Shown in pieces: positions 1 through 6,651 of a stretch of DNA of 10,428 nt. Each line of letters starts with the position of its first letter. The first letter of the stretch is position 1. Below the pieces are notes generated by a model, which saw nothing but the letters and a program-made list of their open reading frames with translations, searched no databases and was not told the DNA's origin. Origin of the DNA: DASSKF01 sp035690725 (GTDB lineage Bacteria > Actinomycetota > Actinomycetes > Actinomycetales > Dermatophilaceae); the NCBI GenBank assembly GCA_035690725.1, contig DASSKF010000079.1, positions 1 to 10,428 of the forward strand. Reading direction: 5' to 3'. Made by a program: the position numbers and the translations under genes.

Positions 1-11
1 GACGGGCGAGG

Positions 12-437
12 GTGGATGAGTCGGTCGTACGCCGGGTTCTGTCCCGGCCACCGTTACCCGTGGCCGGGTGACGGCCATCCATCTCGGGCCCGTGTTGCCA
101 CGGACCTCCAGCGACCTACCCGCACGCTCGGGCGGGCCGCCCTCGAGCGCGTGCTGTCTGGTCTTGCTCCGGGTGGGGTTTGCCGAGCCACGCCAGTCGC
201 CTGACGTGCTGGTGGTCTCTTACACCACCGTTTCACCCTCACCCGAGCGTCCCCGGCTCTGCTGTCGCAGGACCGGCGGCCGCCCGGGCGGTCTGCTTTC
301 TGTGGCACTGTCCCGCGGGTCACCCCGGGTGGCCGTTAGCCACCACCCTGCCCTGTGGAGCCCGGACGTTCCTCGGCAGGAAGCGCCACCCCGAGGGGCG
401 ACACCGCCTGACGCGACCGCCTGACCGACTCATCCAC
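12..437 (-). ncRNA. rnpB: RNase P RNA (M1 RNA), bacterial type A
   Basis: This is the catalytic RNA of RNase P, which trims the 5' leaders of precursor tRNAs together with RnpA protein. Read on the minus strand, the conserved 5' core GAGGAACGTCCGGGCTCC lies at 374-357. It is followed by the AGGGCAGGGTGGTGGCTAAC and GGGACAGTGCCACAGAAA segments. The 3' conserved ACAGAACCCGGC lies at 42-31. The two ends form a perfect 15-bp P1 helix: plus-strand positions 12-26 are the exact reverse complement of 423-437. About 426 nt is a normal length for the actinobacterial type-A form. A TATCCT -10 element ends 7 nt before position 437, so transcription probably starts at or next to the P1 5' end. The exact mature 3' end is uncertain by a few bases, and its terminator would lie outside the window. 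Open reading frames across this segment are shadows. Confidence 0.97.
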
Positions 438-442
438 GCCCC

Positions 443-1921
443 TCAGGATACGGGGTCGGCCCCGGGTGCGGGGTCGGCGAGCTCGAACCGGACGACCCGC
501 CGCTCCATGTCGGCCTCGACCAGCCGCACCCGCACCTCCTCGCCCAGCTCCGCGCGCCCGGCGCAGGGCGCGAGGATCGCCGGGTCCTCGACCTGCACCA
601 GGCTCTCGTCGTCCCCACGCAGCTCGACCACGGCGGCCGGGAACGTCTGGCCCACGTTCGTCCGCAGCGCGGCCGCCTCGACGACGTTGAGGCAGGCGCG
701 GTCGACCGAGCCCGCCAGCTGGTCGCTGCGTTCCATGACCTCAGGCAGCGCGGGCAGGGCTGTCCGCACCCAGTCCGGGACGTCCGCCCCGGACGAGAGC
801 GCCTCGCAGACGGCCAGGCCGAAGCGGTCCACGAGCCGCCGCAGCGGTGCGGTCACGTGCGCGTAGGGCGCGGCGACGGCGGCCTGCTCGGTCTGCTCGG
901 GCACCGCGCCGTCGAACGGCGTGTAGCCGGCACCGCGGAACAGCATGGTCGCGTCGTGGATGAGCGCGAGGTGCCGCGGGTTGGTGCGGTCCAGCGCGCG
1001 CAGGAAGTCCCCGTAGGACGTCTCGGCCGGCCACGGCACCCCCAGCGCCCCCGCCTGCCGGCGGAACCGGGCGACCGCCTCCCGGTCGGCCTCCGGCATG
1101 GTGCGCAGGATCCCGACGCCGCCGCGCAGCATCATCGCGGCCGCCGCCATCCCCGTCAGCAGGGAGATCTGGGCGTTCCACTCCTCGACGGGCACGAGCG
1201 GGCGGAACCCGATCCGGTAGCGCCCGCGCTCGTCCAGCGTCACCTCCTGCTCGGGCATCGGGAGCCCGGCGCCGCCACGCTCGCGCTCCAGCGCGATCCG
1301 CCGCTCACCGACCTCGCGCAGCAGCTCGAGCCGCTCGTCTGCGGTGCCCTCGTCGAGCCGCTGCTGCACCTGCTCGTAGTCGAACCGGTCCACGCTGCGC
1401 ACCATCGCGCGATGGACCTGCACCTCCGTCGTCCTGCCCTGCGCGTCCAGCCGCAGGTCCCACAGGTATGCCGGGCGCTCCCGTCCCGGCAACAGGCTCG
1501 CACCGCCCTCGCTCACCGTGGGCGGGTGCAGCGGTGCCCGGCCGTCCGGCAGGTAGACGGTCTGCCCGCGCTGCCACGCCTCCTTGTCCATGGGTCCGTC
1601 CGGGGCGAGGAAGGCCGGCAGGTCGGCGATCGCGTAGCGCACTAGGAAACCCGAGCCGTCGCGCGCGATGTGCATCGCCTGGTCGAGGTCCATCGAGCCG
1701 GGCGGGTCGATGGTGAGCATCGGCAGGTCGGTCTCGTCCCGGTCCGGCAGCCGGGGCGCGGCCACCGCGGCCCGCGCCTCCTCCAGGACGTCCTCCGGGA
1801 AGTCGGCGGGCACCTTCATCTCGGCACGGACGGCGTCGAAGGCGGCCTCCAGACCGTCGACCGGGACGACGTGGCCCTCCTCGACGGCGTCCGGGCTGAC
1901 GTTGATCCGTCTCCTCGCCAT
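443..1921 (-). CDS. RNB-domain (RNase II/R family) ribonuclease, compact form
   Basis: A 492-residue protein of the RNB family, whose members are processive 3'-to-5' exoribonucleases that degrade single-stranded RNA in the cytoplasm. The catalytic signature TIDPPGSMDLDQAM (residues 70-83) supplies Asp72, Asp78 and Asp80. The position of the fourth acidic residue of E. coli RNase II (Asp210) is Gln81 here. The second conserved block, HVTAPLRRLVDRF (355-367), is typical of RNA-contacting residues in the family. Only about 70 residues precede the catalytic motif, so the N-terminal cold-shock domains of classical RNase II and R are absent. Residues from about 424 look like a small S1/OB-type beta domain. 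An ATG at 1921 is chosen over a frame 32 codons longer, because the family-like sequence begins there, the longer form would run into yaaA, and a TAGGGT -10 lies 7 nt upstream. rnpB follows 5 nt after the stop. Activity on RNA is inferred from the family. Confidence 0.9.
   Translation of the reverse strand: MARRRINVSPDAVEEGHVVPVDGLEAAFDAVRAEMKVPADFPEDVLEEARAAVAAPRLPDRDETDLPMLTIDPPGSMDLDQAMHIARDGSGFLVRYAIADLPAFLAPDGPMDKEAWQRGQTVYLPDGRAPLHPPTVSEGGASLLPGRERPAYLWDLRLDAQGRTTEVQVHRAMVRSVDRFDYEQVQQRLDEGTADERLELLREVGERRIALERERGGAGLPMPEQEVTLDERGRYRIGFRPLVPVEEWNAQISLLTGMAAAAMMLRGGVGILRTMPEADREAVARFRRQAGALGVPWPAETSYGDFLRALDRTNPRHLALIHDATMLFRGAGYTPFDGAVPEQTEQAAVAAPYAHVTAPLRRLVDRFGLAVCEALSSGADVPDWVRTALPALPEVMERSDQLAGSVDRACLNVVEAAALRTNVGQTFPAAVVELRGDDESLVQVEDPAILAPCAGRAELGEEVRVRLVEADMERRVVRFELADPAPGADPVS
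445..450 (-). promoter_or_regulatory. Likely -10 element of the rnpB promoter
   Basis: Minus-strand TATCCT (450 to 445) fits the actinobacterial TANNNT -10 consensus. Seven bases (GAGGGGC) separate it from position 437, the first base of the P1 helix of RNase P RNA. Its last T is also the first base of the TGA stop of the upstream ribonuclease gene. I see no good -35 hexamer, so the whole promoter lies inside the 3' end of that coding sequence. The assignment rests on sequence and spacing only. Confidence 0.6.
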
Positions 1922-1928
1922 GGCGCTC

Positions 1929-1934
1929 ACCCTA
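1929..1934 (-). promoter_or_regulatory. -10 element for a leaderless RNB ribonuclease transcript
   Basis: Minus-strand TAGGGT (1934 to 1929) matches TANNNT and is followed by exactly seven bases (GAGCGCC) before the ATG at 1921. RNA polymerase would therefore start at the A of the start codon and give a leaderless mRNA, which is common in actinobacteria. No strong Shine-Dalgarno sequence is needed for this start. No convincing -35 is visible. The element lies 6 bp from the opposing yaaA -10. Confidence 0.55.
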
Positions 1935-1940
1935 AGGGCA

Positions 1941-1946
1941 TACCCT
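1941..1946 (+). promoter_or_regulatory. -10 element for a leaderless yaaA transcript
   Basis: TACCCT fits TANNNT and is followed by seven bases (CGGCCCC) and then the GTG at 1954. This is the same geometry as the opposing RNB promoter, and the GTG has no Shine-Dalgarno sequence in front of it. The predicted start site is the G of GTG. The two -10 elements sit back to back, so one polymerase bound here should block the other promoter. Confidence 0.55.
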
Positions 1947-1953
1947 CGGCCCC

Positions 1954-2700
1954 GTGCTGATCCTGCTTCCCCCGTCCGAGACCAAGGCGACCCGGAAGCG
2001 CGGTCGCCCGATGGCACTCGAGCGGCTCAGCTTCCCGGGCCTGCAGGCGACCCGTGAGCAGGTTGCCGTGGCCCTCGCGAAGGTGAGCGAGCAGCCGGAT
2101 GCCACGGACCAGCTCGGAGTCAGCGCCAACCTGGCCGACGAGGTCGCCCGCAACACCCGCCTGCGCACCGCAGCGGCGCTGCGGGCCAGCAGCCTCTACA
2201 CCGGCGTCCTGTACGACGCCCTCGACCACGCCGGCCTCGGCGCAGCCGCCCGCCGTCGCGCACACCGCTCGATCGTCGTCGTCTCCGCGCTGTACGGCGC
2301 GCTCCGGCTGACCGACTCGGTGGCCCCCTACCGCCTGTCGATGGCCACGAACCTGCCCGGCATCGGTCCCCTCGCCTCCGCCTGGCGGGAGCCGCTCGAG
2401 CGGGTGCTCCCCGAGGCCGCCGGACGCGGCGTGGTCGTCGACTGCCGCTCCAGCACGTATGCCGCAGCGTGGACCCCGCGTGGCTCTCTCGCCGAGCGCT
2501 GGGTGCAGGTCCGGGTCCCGGGCGCCACCCACATGGCCAAGCACACCCGGGGCCTGGTCGCCCGGCACCTGTGCGAGGTGGGCGGCGACCCGCGCACGCC
2601 GGCGGCGCTCGCCGACACCGTCGCCCGGGCCTTCGACGTGGAGCTGCACGAGCCGGCCCGGCCCGGGAGGGCGTGGGTGCTCGACGCCGTCGCCCGGTGA
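1954..2700 (+). CDS. yaaA: YaaA-family peroxide stress protein (DUF328/UPF0246)
   Basis: A 248-residue cytoplasmic protein of the YaaA family. In E. coli, YaaA limits damage from hydrogen peroxide by keeping intracellular free iron low, and the family has a DNA-binding fold. No enzymatic reaction is established. Family hallmarks are the N-terminal LILLPPSETK (residues 2-11), SLYTGVLYDALD, VVVSALYGALRLTDSVAPYR, VDCRSSTYAAAW, and the C-terminal ATHMAKHTRGLVARHL block. These align in order with the E. coli protein (258 residues). The GTG at 1954 is the only sensible start, because MLILLPPSE begins the family and a -10 hexamer lies 7 nt upstream. The stop is 4 nt before the permease start, which suggests one transcript for both genes. 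Peroxide control is not visible in the promoter: I see no OxyR or PerR site. Confidence 0.92.
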   Translation: MLILLPPSETKATRKRGRPMALERLSFPGLQATREQVAVALAKVSEQPDATDQLGVSANLADEVARNTRLRTAAALRASSLYTGVLYDALDHAGLGAAARRRAHRSIVVVSALYGALRLTDSVAPYRLSMATNLPGIGPLASAWREPLERVLPEAAGRGVVVDCRSSTYAAAWTPRGSLAERWVQVRVPGATHMAKHTRGLVARHLCEVGGDPRTPAALADTVARAFDVELHEPARPGRAWVLDAVAR

Positions 2701-2704
2701 GGCG

Positions 2705-3808
2705 GTGAGCACCGAGGCGCTGGTCGCCCTCGCCGACCGGGTCGGCCCGGTCCTCGTCTTCCTCGTCGCCATCACCGTCGTGGCCGAGATCGCCGACCGC
2801 GCAGGCGTGTTCGACGTCGCGGCCCACTGGTGCGCGCAGCTGGCCCGGCAGCGCACCTGGCTGCTGTGGCTGCTCGTCGCGCTCCTCGCGTCGCTGTCGA
2901 CGATCGTGCTGAGCCTGGACACGACCGCGGTGCTGCTCACGCCCGTGGTGATCACGGTCGCCCGGCAGGTGCGGGTCAGCCCGGTGCCGTTCGTGCTGAC
3001 GACGCTGTGGTTGGCCAACACCGCCTCGCTGCTGCTGCCCGTGTCGAACCTGACGAACCTGCTGTCCCTGCACCGGTTCCGAGCGCTGGGAGCCGGCTAC
3101 TCGGCATACCTGTCGTTGCTCGCGGGGCCGGCACTCGCCGCGATCCTGGCGACGGTCGTGGTCCTGCTGCTGTGGCACGGACGGCAGCTGCGGGGGGGCT
3201 ACCCGACGATGCCCCGGCCGGAGCCGCACGACCGGGTGCTGCTCGTGGTCGCGGGCGCGACGTGCGCGGTGCTCGGGCCGGTCTTCGCCACGGGGGTGAT
3301 CCCGGCCGTCCCGGCCTCCCTGGCGGCGGTGCTGCTCATCGCGACCTGCGCGCTCCGCGCGCCGCAGCACCTCCGGGCGCTCCAGGTCCCCTGGGCGGTG
3401 GTCTTCGGGGTCGCGGCGCTGTTCGTCGTCGTCGACCTCGCCGGGCAGCACGGGCTCTCCGCGGCGGTCGCGGCGGCTGCCGGCCACGGCACCGGCGTCG
3501 GCGACCTGCTCCGGCTGGCCGCCGTGGCCGCGGCGGCGTCCAACGTGGTGAACAACCTGCCGGCCTACCTCGCGATCGAGCCCGTCGCGGACGGTGACCC
3601 GGTCCGGCTGGCGGCCCTGCTGATCGGGACCAACTGCGGGCCGCTCGTGACGGCCTGGGGCTCGCTGGCGACGATCCTGTGGCGACAGCGCTGCCGCAGC
3701 GCCGGCATGCGGATCGGTCTCGGGCGCCTCGCCGTCCAGGGCCTCACCTGCGCGGTCGCCACCGTCGTGGTGTCGGTGCTGGTGCTGGCCTGGCTGAACC
3801 CGTCCTGA
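2705..3808 (+). CDS. ArsB/SLC13-type (ion transporter superfamily) permease
   Basis: A 367-residue integral membrane protein of roughly ten hydrophobic segments, belonging to the ArsB/NhaD part of the ion transporter superfamily. Visible signatures are LSLDTTAVLLTPVVITVA in the first half, LANTASLLLPVSNLTNLL, then ASNVVNNLPAYLAI and GTNCGPLVTAWGSLATILW in the second half. They represent the two inverted-repeat halves that line the substrate site in this fold. ArsB members export arsenite or antimonite, while related members move sodium or dicarboxylates. No arsR, arsC or arsA lies nearby, so arsenic export is only one possibility. The protein is shorter than classical ArsB (about 430). The GTG at 2705 is the only in-frame start near the YaaA stop, and GGTGAGG just before it overlaps the yaaA stop codon and may act as its ribosome site. 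Co-transcription with yaaA is likely. Confidence 0.85.
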   Translation: MSTEALVALADRVGPVLVFLVAITVVAEIADRAGVFDVAAHWCAQLARQRTWLLWLLVALLASLSTIVLSLDTTAVLLTPVVITVARQVRVSPVPFVLTTLWLANTASLLLPVSNLTNLLSLHRFRALGAGYSAYLSLLAGPALAAILATVVVLLLWHGRQLRGGYPTMPRPEPHDRVLLVVAGATCAVLGPVFATGVIPAVPASLAAVLLIATCALRAPQHLRALQVPWAVVFGVAALFVVVDLAGQHGLSAAVAAAAGHGTGVGDLLRLAAVAAAASNVVNNLPAYLAIEPVADGDPVRLAALLIGTNCGPLVTAWGSLATILWRQRCRSAGMRIGLGRLAVQGLTCAVATVVVSVLVLAWLNPS

Positions 3809-3816
3809 CCGCCACA

Positions 3817-3852
3817 CTCGCGACGTTGCGGCCGGGGACGGGGCGTCGCGGG
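3817..3852. terminator. Hairpin between convergent genes, possible bidirectional terminator
   Basis: CGCGACG (3819-3825) and CGTCGCG (3844-3850) form a perfect 7-bp stem, extendable to 9 bp with a T.G and a C-G pair. The 18-base loop is G-rich. It fills most of the 48-bp gap between the stop codons of the permease (plus) and the RNase H/phosphatase (minus). No T tract follows on either strand, so intrinsic termination is uncertain. Non-canonical hairpin terminators without a U tract have been proposed in actinobacteria. Confidence 0.4.
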
Positions 3853-3856
3853 CGCC

Positions 3857-5023
3857 TCAGCGCGCGGGCCAGAGGTGGTGCGTGTCGTTGACGAACGACA
3901 CCGAGGCGCCGCCGTCGGTCCAGACCTCGATGCCGGTGAGCGACGCGGGCGCGGTGGCGACCCGCCAGATCCGGTCCTGGTCGATCCCGAGCAGGTGCGC
4001 CAGCACGACCATGATCGGCTTGCGGTGGGTGGCGACGACGACGGTCCCACCGCGGGCGACCGCCCGGTCGAAGGCCTTGCGGACGCGCTCGGTCAGCTCG
4101 TCCTGGCTCTCGCCGCCGGGACGGGCGTAGTCGGGTTCGAGCCGCATCCGCTCCAGCTCCGCGGGGTACCGCGCCTGCAGCCACCCGATGCTGTGGCCGT
4201 CCCAGTCGCCGAACGCCTGCTCGTCCCAGTCGGCGTCGACCTCCGGGCGCGCGCCGAGCGCCCCCGCGATCTCGGCGCCGGTGCCGATCGCGCGCTGCAG
4301 GCTGGAGGTGAGGACGCTGACCGGTCCGGCACCGACGTAGGGCTGCACGGCCTCCCCCGCCGCGCGCGCCATCCGGCGCCCCTCGTCGTTGAGGTCCGGG
4401 TCGGTGCCACCCCGCCCGTCGAGCTTGCTCGCGAGGGTGAAGTCCGTGACGCCGTGCCGCACCAGCACCAGGCGCGTCGGCTCGCCCAGGTCGGCAGGAG
4501 CGGTGCGGCTGACCCACGCCTCCGCCGCCGGGGAGGTCGCGTCGACGAACTCCTCGGCGACCGACGAGGCGTCGGTCCCCTCGCCGCGCAGGTCCCGCGA
4601 GATCGAGCGCCCGTCCATCGCGGCGTTCGCGAGCGCGTCGGCCGCGGCGTTCTCCGCGCGCGGGACCCAGGTGAAGGTGACCGACCCGCCGGCCGCGCTG
4701 ATCTCCCGCATCACGTCGCGCGCCTCGAGGGCCAGCCGCTGCATGTCGGCGTGCTTGATCTTCCACCGGCCCGACATCTGCTCCACGACCAGCTTGGAGT
4801 CCATCCGGACCTCGACGCCCGCGCCGGGGTCGATCCCGAGCACCGCGCGCAACCCGGCGACCAGCCCGGAGTACTCGGCGACGTTGTTGCTCGCGATCCC
4901 CACCGACTCGGCCCGCTCGGCGAGGAGCTCTCCGCTGGCCCCGTCCCGGACCAGGGCGCCGTAGCCGGCCGGTCCCGGGTTGCCGCGTGACCCGCCGTCG
5001 GCCTCGACGACCAGCCGGGTCAC
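3857..5023 (-). CDS. Bifunctional RNase HI / histidine (acid) phosphatase
   Basis: A 388-residue two-domain protein. Residues 1 to about 138 are a type-I RNase H, which cuts the RNA strand of RNA:DNA hybrids. The acidic set is visible as Asp9 (EADGGSRGNPG), Glu50 (NVAEY), Asp75 (MDSKLVVEQ) and Asp129 (ENAAADALAN). A linker of about 45 residues leads to a histidine phosphatase of the phosphoglycerate-mutase superfamily. That domain has LVLVRHG (185-191, His190), TSSLQRAIGTGAEI with Arg244, Glu268 in DEQAFGDWDG, and His333 in ATHRKPI. The same fusion is known in mycobacteria (Rv2228c), where the C-terminal part has acid phosphatase and CobC-like alpha-ribazole phosphatase activity. Whether the phosphatase acts in cobalamin synthesis here cannot be told, as no other cob gene is in the window. 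The GTG start at 5023 overlaps the upstream TGA as GTGA, implying coupled translation. Confidence 0.93.
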   Translation of the reverse strand: MTRLVVEADGGSRGNPGPAGYGALVRDGASGELLAERAESVGIASNNVAEYSGLVAGLRAVLGIDPGAGVEVRMDSKLVVEQMSGRWKIKHADMQRLALEARDVMREISAAGGSVTFTWVPRAENAAADALANAAMDGRSISRDLRGEGTDASSVAEEFVDATSPAAEAWVSRTAPADLGEPTRLVLVRHGVTDFTLASKLDGRGGTDPDLNDEGRRMARAAGEAVQPYVGAGPVSVLTSSLQRAIGTGAEIAGALGARPEVDADWDEQAFGDWDGHSIGWLQARYPAELERMRLEPDYARPGGESQDELTERVRKAFDRAVARGGTVVVATHRKPIMVVLAHLLGIDQDRIWRVATAPASLTGIEVWTDGGASVSFVNDTHHLWPAR

Positions 5024-5748
5024 AGGCCGGACTCGGCGGTGCGCACCAGGATCCGCCGGCACTCCTCGCAGCGCAGGACCTCGTCCTCCTCGGCCGACCG
5101 GAAGCGCGAGAGGTCGACCTGGTTGAGCTCGAGCTGGCAGCCACCACACCGGCGCTGGGTGAGGGCGGCCGCGCCGACCCCTCCGCTGTTGGACCGGATG
5201 CGGTCGTAGAGCGCCAGCAGGTCCTCGCCCACGCCGGCGGCGACGTCGACGCGCTCGGCGACGACCTTGTCGCGCTCGGCGTCCAGCTCGTGCAGTGCCG
5301 CGTCGCGGGAGGACTCCAGCTCCTCGACCTCGCGGGTCAGCTCCTCGCGCTGCCCGGCGAGCTCGCCCACCCTGGCCAGCAGCTCCTCGGCGCGCTCCAT
5401 CACCTCGAGCTCCACGTCCTCGAGGTCGGACTGGCGCTTGGTGAGCGAGCCGATCTCGTGCTGCAGCGCCTGCAGGTCCTTGGCGCTGCCCTGCCCGGCG
5501 TCCAGCCGGCTCTGGTTGCGGGCCATCCGGTCCCGCACGAGCTGCACGTCCGCCTCGGCCTTGGTCACCTCGCGCTGCACGTCGCTCTCGTCGGTGCGGG
5601 CGCGGACGAGCTCGGTGTCCAGCTCGTCCGCCCGGCCGGTCAGCTCGGTGAGCTTCGCGAGCTCGGGCAGGTGGCGCCTGCGGTGCTCGATCTGGTCCAG
5701 CCGCGTGTCCAGCGCCTGCAGGTCCAGCAGGCGCCACTGGCGGCTCAT
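5020..5748 (-). CDS. cdsZ: Coiled-coil protein with C-terminal C4 zinc ribbon (zf-RING_7 family)
   Basis: A 242-residue protein. Residues 1 to about 180 are charged heptad-rich helix (for example RADELDTELVRARTDES and LAGQREELTREVEELESS) and should form a long antiparallel coiled-coil hairpin. The C-terminus is a four-cysteine zinc ribbon: CGGC at 201-204 and CEEC at 227-230. This matches the zf-RING_7 family, whose mycobacterial member is Rv2229c. I recall the name CdsZ (zinc ribbon domain regulatory protein) from actinobacterial annotations, so the symbol is moderately sure and the molecular role is not established by this sequence. Nucleic-acid or protein binding is a plausible guess. An ATG at 5748 is chosen because MSRQWRLLDLQALDTRLDQ begins the family sequence, and a weak GAAAG precedes it. 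It lies 8 nt after the Nif3-like stop and overlaps the RNase H start by 3 nt. Confidence 0.88.
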   Translation of the reverse strand: MSRQWRLLDLQALDTRLDQIEHRRRHLPELAKLTELTGRADELDTELVRARTDESDVQREVTKAEADVQLVRDRMARNQSRLDAGQGSAKDLQALQHEIGSLTKRQSDLEDVELEVMERAEELLARVGELAGQREELTREVEELESSRDAALHELDAERDKVVAERVDVAAGVGEDLLALYDRIRSNSGGVGAAALTQRRCGGCQLELNQVDLSRFRSAEEDEVLRCEECRRILVRTAESGL

Positions 5749-5756
5749 GTCGGCTT

Positions 5757-6650
5757 TCAGGAGGGGCCTCCGTCGTGCTGGTCGGAATCGGTCGGGTCGG
5801 AATGGACCACGAAGTCCCAGGGGTCGGTGACGAGCCGCGAGACGTGGAGGTCCACGGTAGTCCCCCGCTCGCCGAGCTCGCGGGGCAACCGCTGCGCCAG
5901 GCCCGGCAGCCACAGCCACTCGCTCGCCCAGTGCCCCGCGTCCACGAGGTATGGCGTGCCCGTGCCCCCGTGCGTCTCCTCCCGGGCCTCGAGCGCCGGG
6001 TGGTGGCGCAGGTCGGCGGTGACGTAGACGTCGGCACCCGCAGCACGCACGTCGGCGAACTGGCCGTCCCCGGCGCCACCGAGCACCGCGACGCGGCGCA
6101 CCACCCCGTCACGGTCGCCGGCGACCCGCACCCCCGCCGGCGCCGGTGGCAGCGCCGCGGCGAGCCGGTCGGCGAACCGGGCCAGCGACAGCGGCTCAGG
6201 CAGGTCACCCACCCGTCCGAGGGGTTCCCCCTCCTCGACGACGAGCGGCTCCACCTCGACCAGCCCGCAGGCGGCCGCCAGCGCGTCGCTCACGCCCGGT
6301 GAGGCGACGTCGGCATTGGTGTGGGCGACATACAGGGCGATGTCGTTCACCACGAGCGCGGTGACCGAGGCGCCCTTGGCGGTGGTCGTCGCCACGCTGT
6401 GCACGCCGCGCAGGAGCAGCGGGTGGTGGGTGATCAGCAGGTCGGCGGCCGCGGCCCGCGCCTCCGCGATGACGGCGAGGGTGGGGTCCACGGCCAGGTG
6501 GATGCGGCGCACCGGCTGGCGCGGGTCGCCGGTGACCAGGCCCACCTGGTCCCAGGACTGGGCGGTGTCGAGCGGGTGGAGCCGTTCCATGGCCGCGACC
6601 ACGTCCGCGACGGTGAGCTCGGCTGCCGGTGCTGCCTGCTGGTTGTCCAC
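5757..6650 (-). CDS. Nif3-like dinuclear metal centre protein (NIF3/YbgI family)
   Basis: A 297-residue member of the NIF3/YbgI family, proteins that assemble as hexameric toroids with a two-metal site in each subunit. Some are named GTP cyclohydrolase I type 2 or YqfO, but the physiological reaction is unclear. The metal ligand motifs are all present: ITHHP (73-77), HTNAD (110-114) and GHWASEW (239-245) with His240 and Glu244. The N-terminus has the family's LTVADVVAAMERLHPL...SWDQVGL. A middle insertion domain (about 125-230) is typical of the longer forms. The GTG at 6650 is the only start that keeps the conserved TVADVVAAMERL helix; the next ATG (residue 21) would remove part of it. That GTG lies 1 nt beyond the tRNA-Val 3' end, with no room for a Shine-Dalgarno sequence outside the tRNA. 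It heads the nif3-zinc ribbon-RNase H run. Confidence 0.93.
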   Translation of the reverse strand: MDNQQAAPAAELTVADVVAAMERLHPLDTAQSWDQVGLVTGDPRQPVRRIHLAVDPTLAVIAEARAAAADLLITHHPLLLRGVHSVATTTAKGASVTALVVNDIALYVAHTNADVASPGVSDALAAACGLVEVEPLVVEEGEPLGRVGDLPEPLSLARFADRLAAALPPAPAGVRVAGDRDGVVRRVAVLGGAGDGQFADVRAAGADVYVTADLRHHPALEAREETHGGTGTPYLVDAGHWASEWLWLPGLAQRLPRELGERGTTVDLHVSRLVTDPWDFVVHSDPTDSDQHDGGPS

Positions 6651-6651
6651 G

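Noticed and set aside
54..866. Several open frames across positions 16-866 on both strands
   Set aside because: The first part lies on RNase P RNA with its conserved core and P1 helix, and the rest is antisense to the RNB ribonuclease.
1922..2017. A 32-codon N-terminal extension of the RNB ribonuclease
   Set aside because: It would overlap the start of the divergent yaaA, has no family-like sequence, and ignores the well-spaced -10 and ATG at 1921.
2120..3817. A 565-codon minus-strand frame opposite yaaA and the permease
   Set aside because: It is Arg/Gly/Gln/His-rich with no recognisable motif and fully covers two well-supported plus-strand genes in antisense.
3744..5147. A 467-codon minus-strand frame over the RNase H/phosphatase
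   Set aside because: It is the same strand but another frame, very Arg/Gly-rich, and conflicts with a gene whose catalytic motifs are complete.
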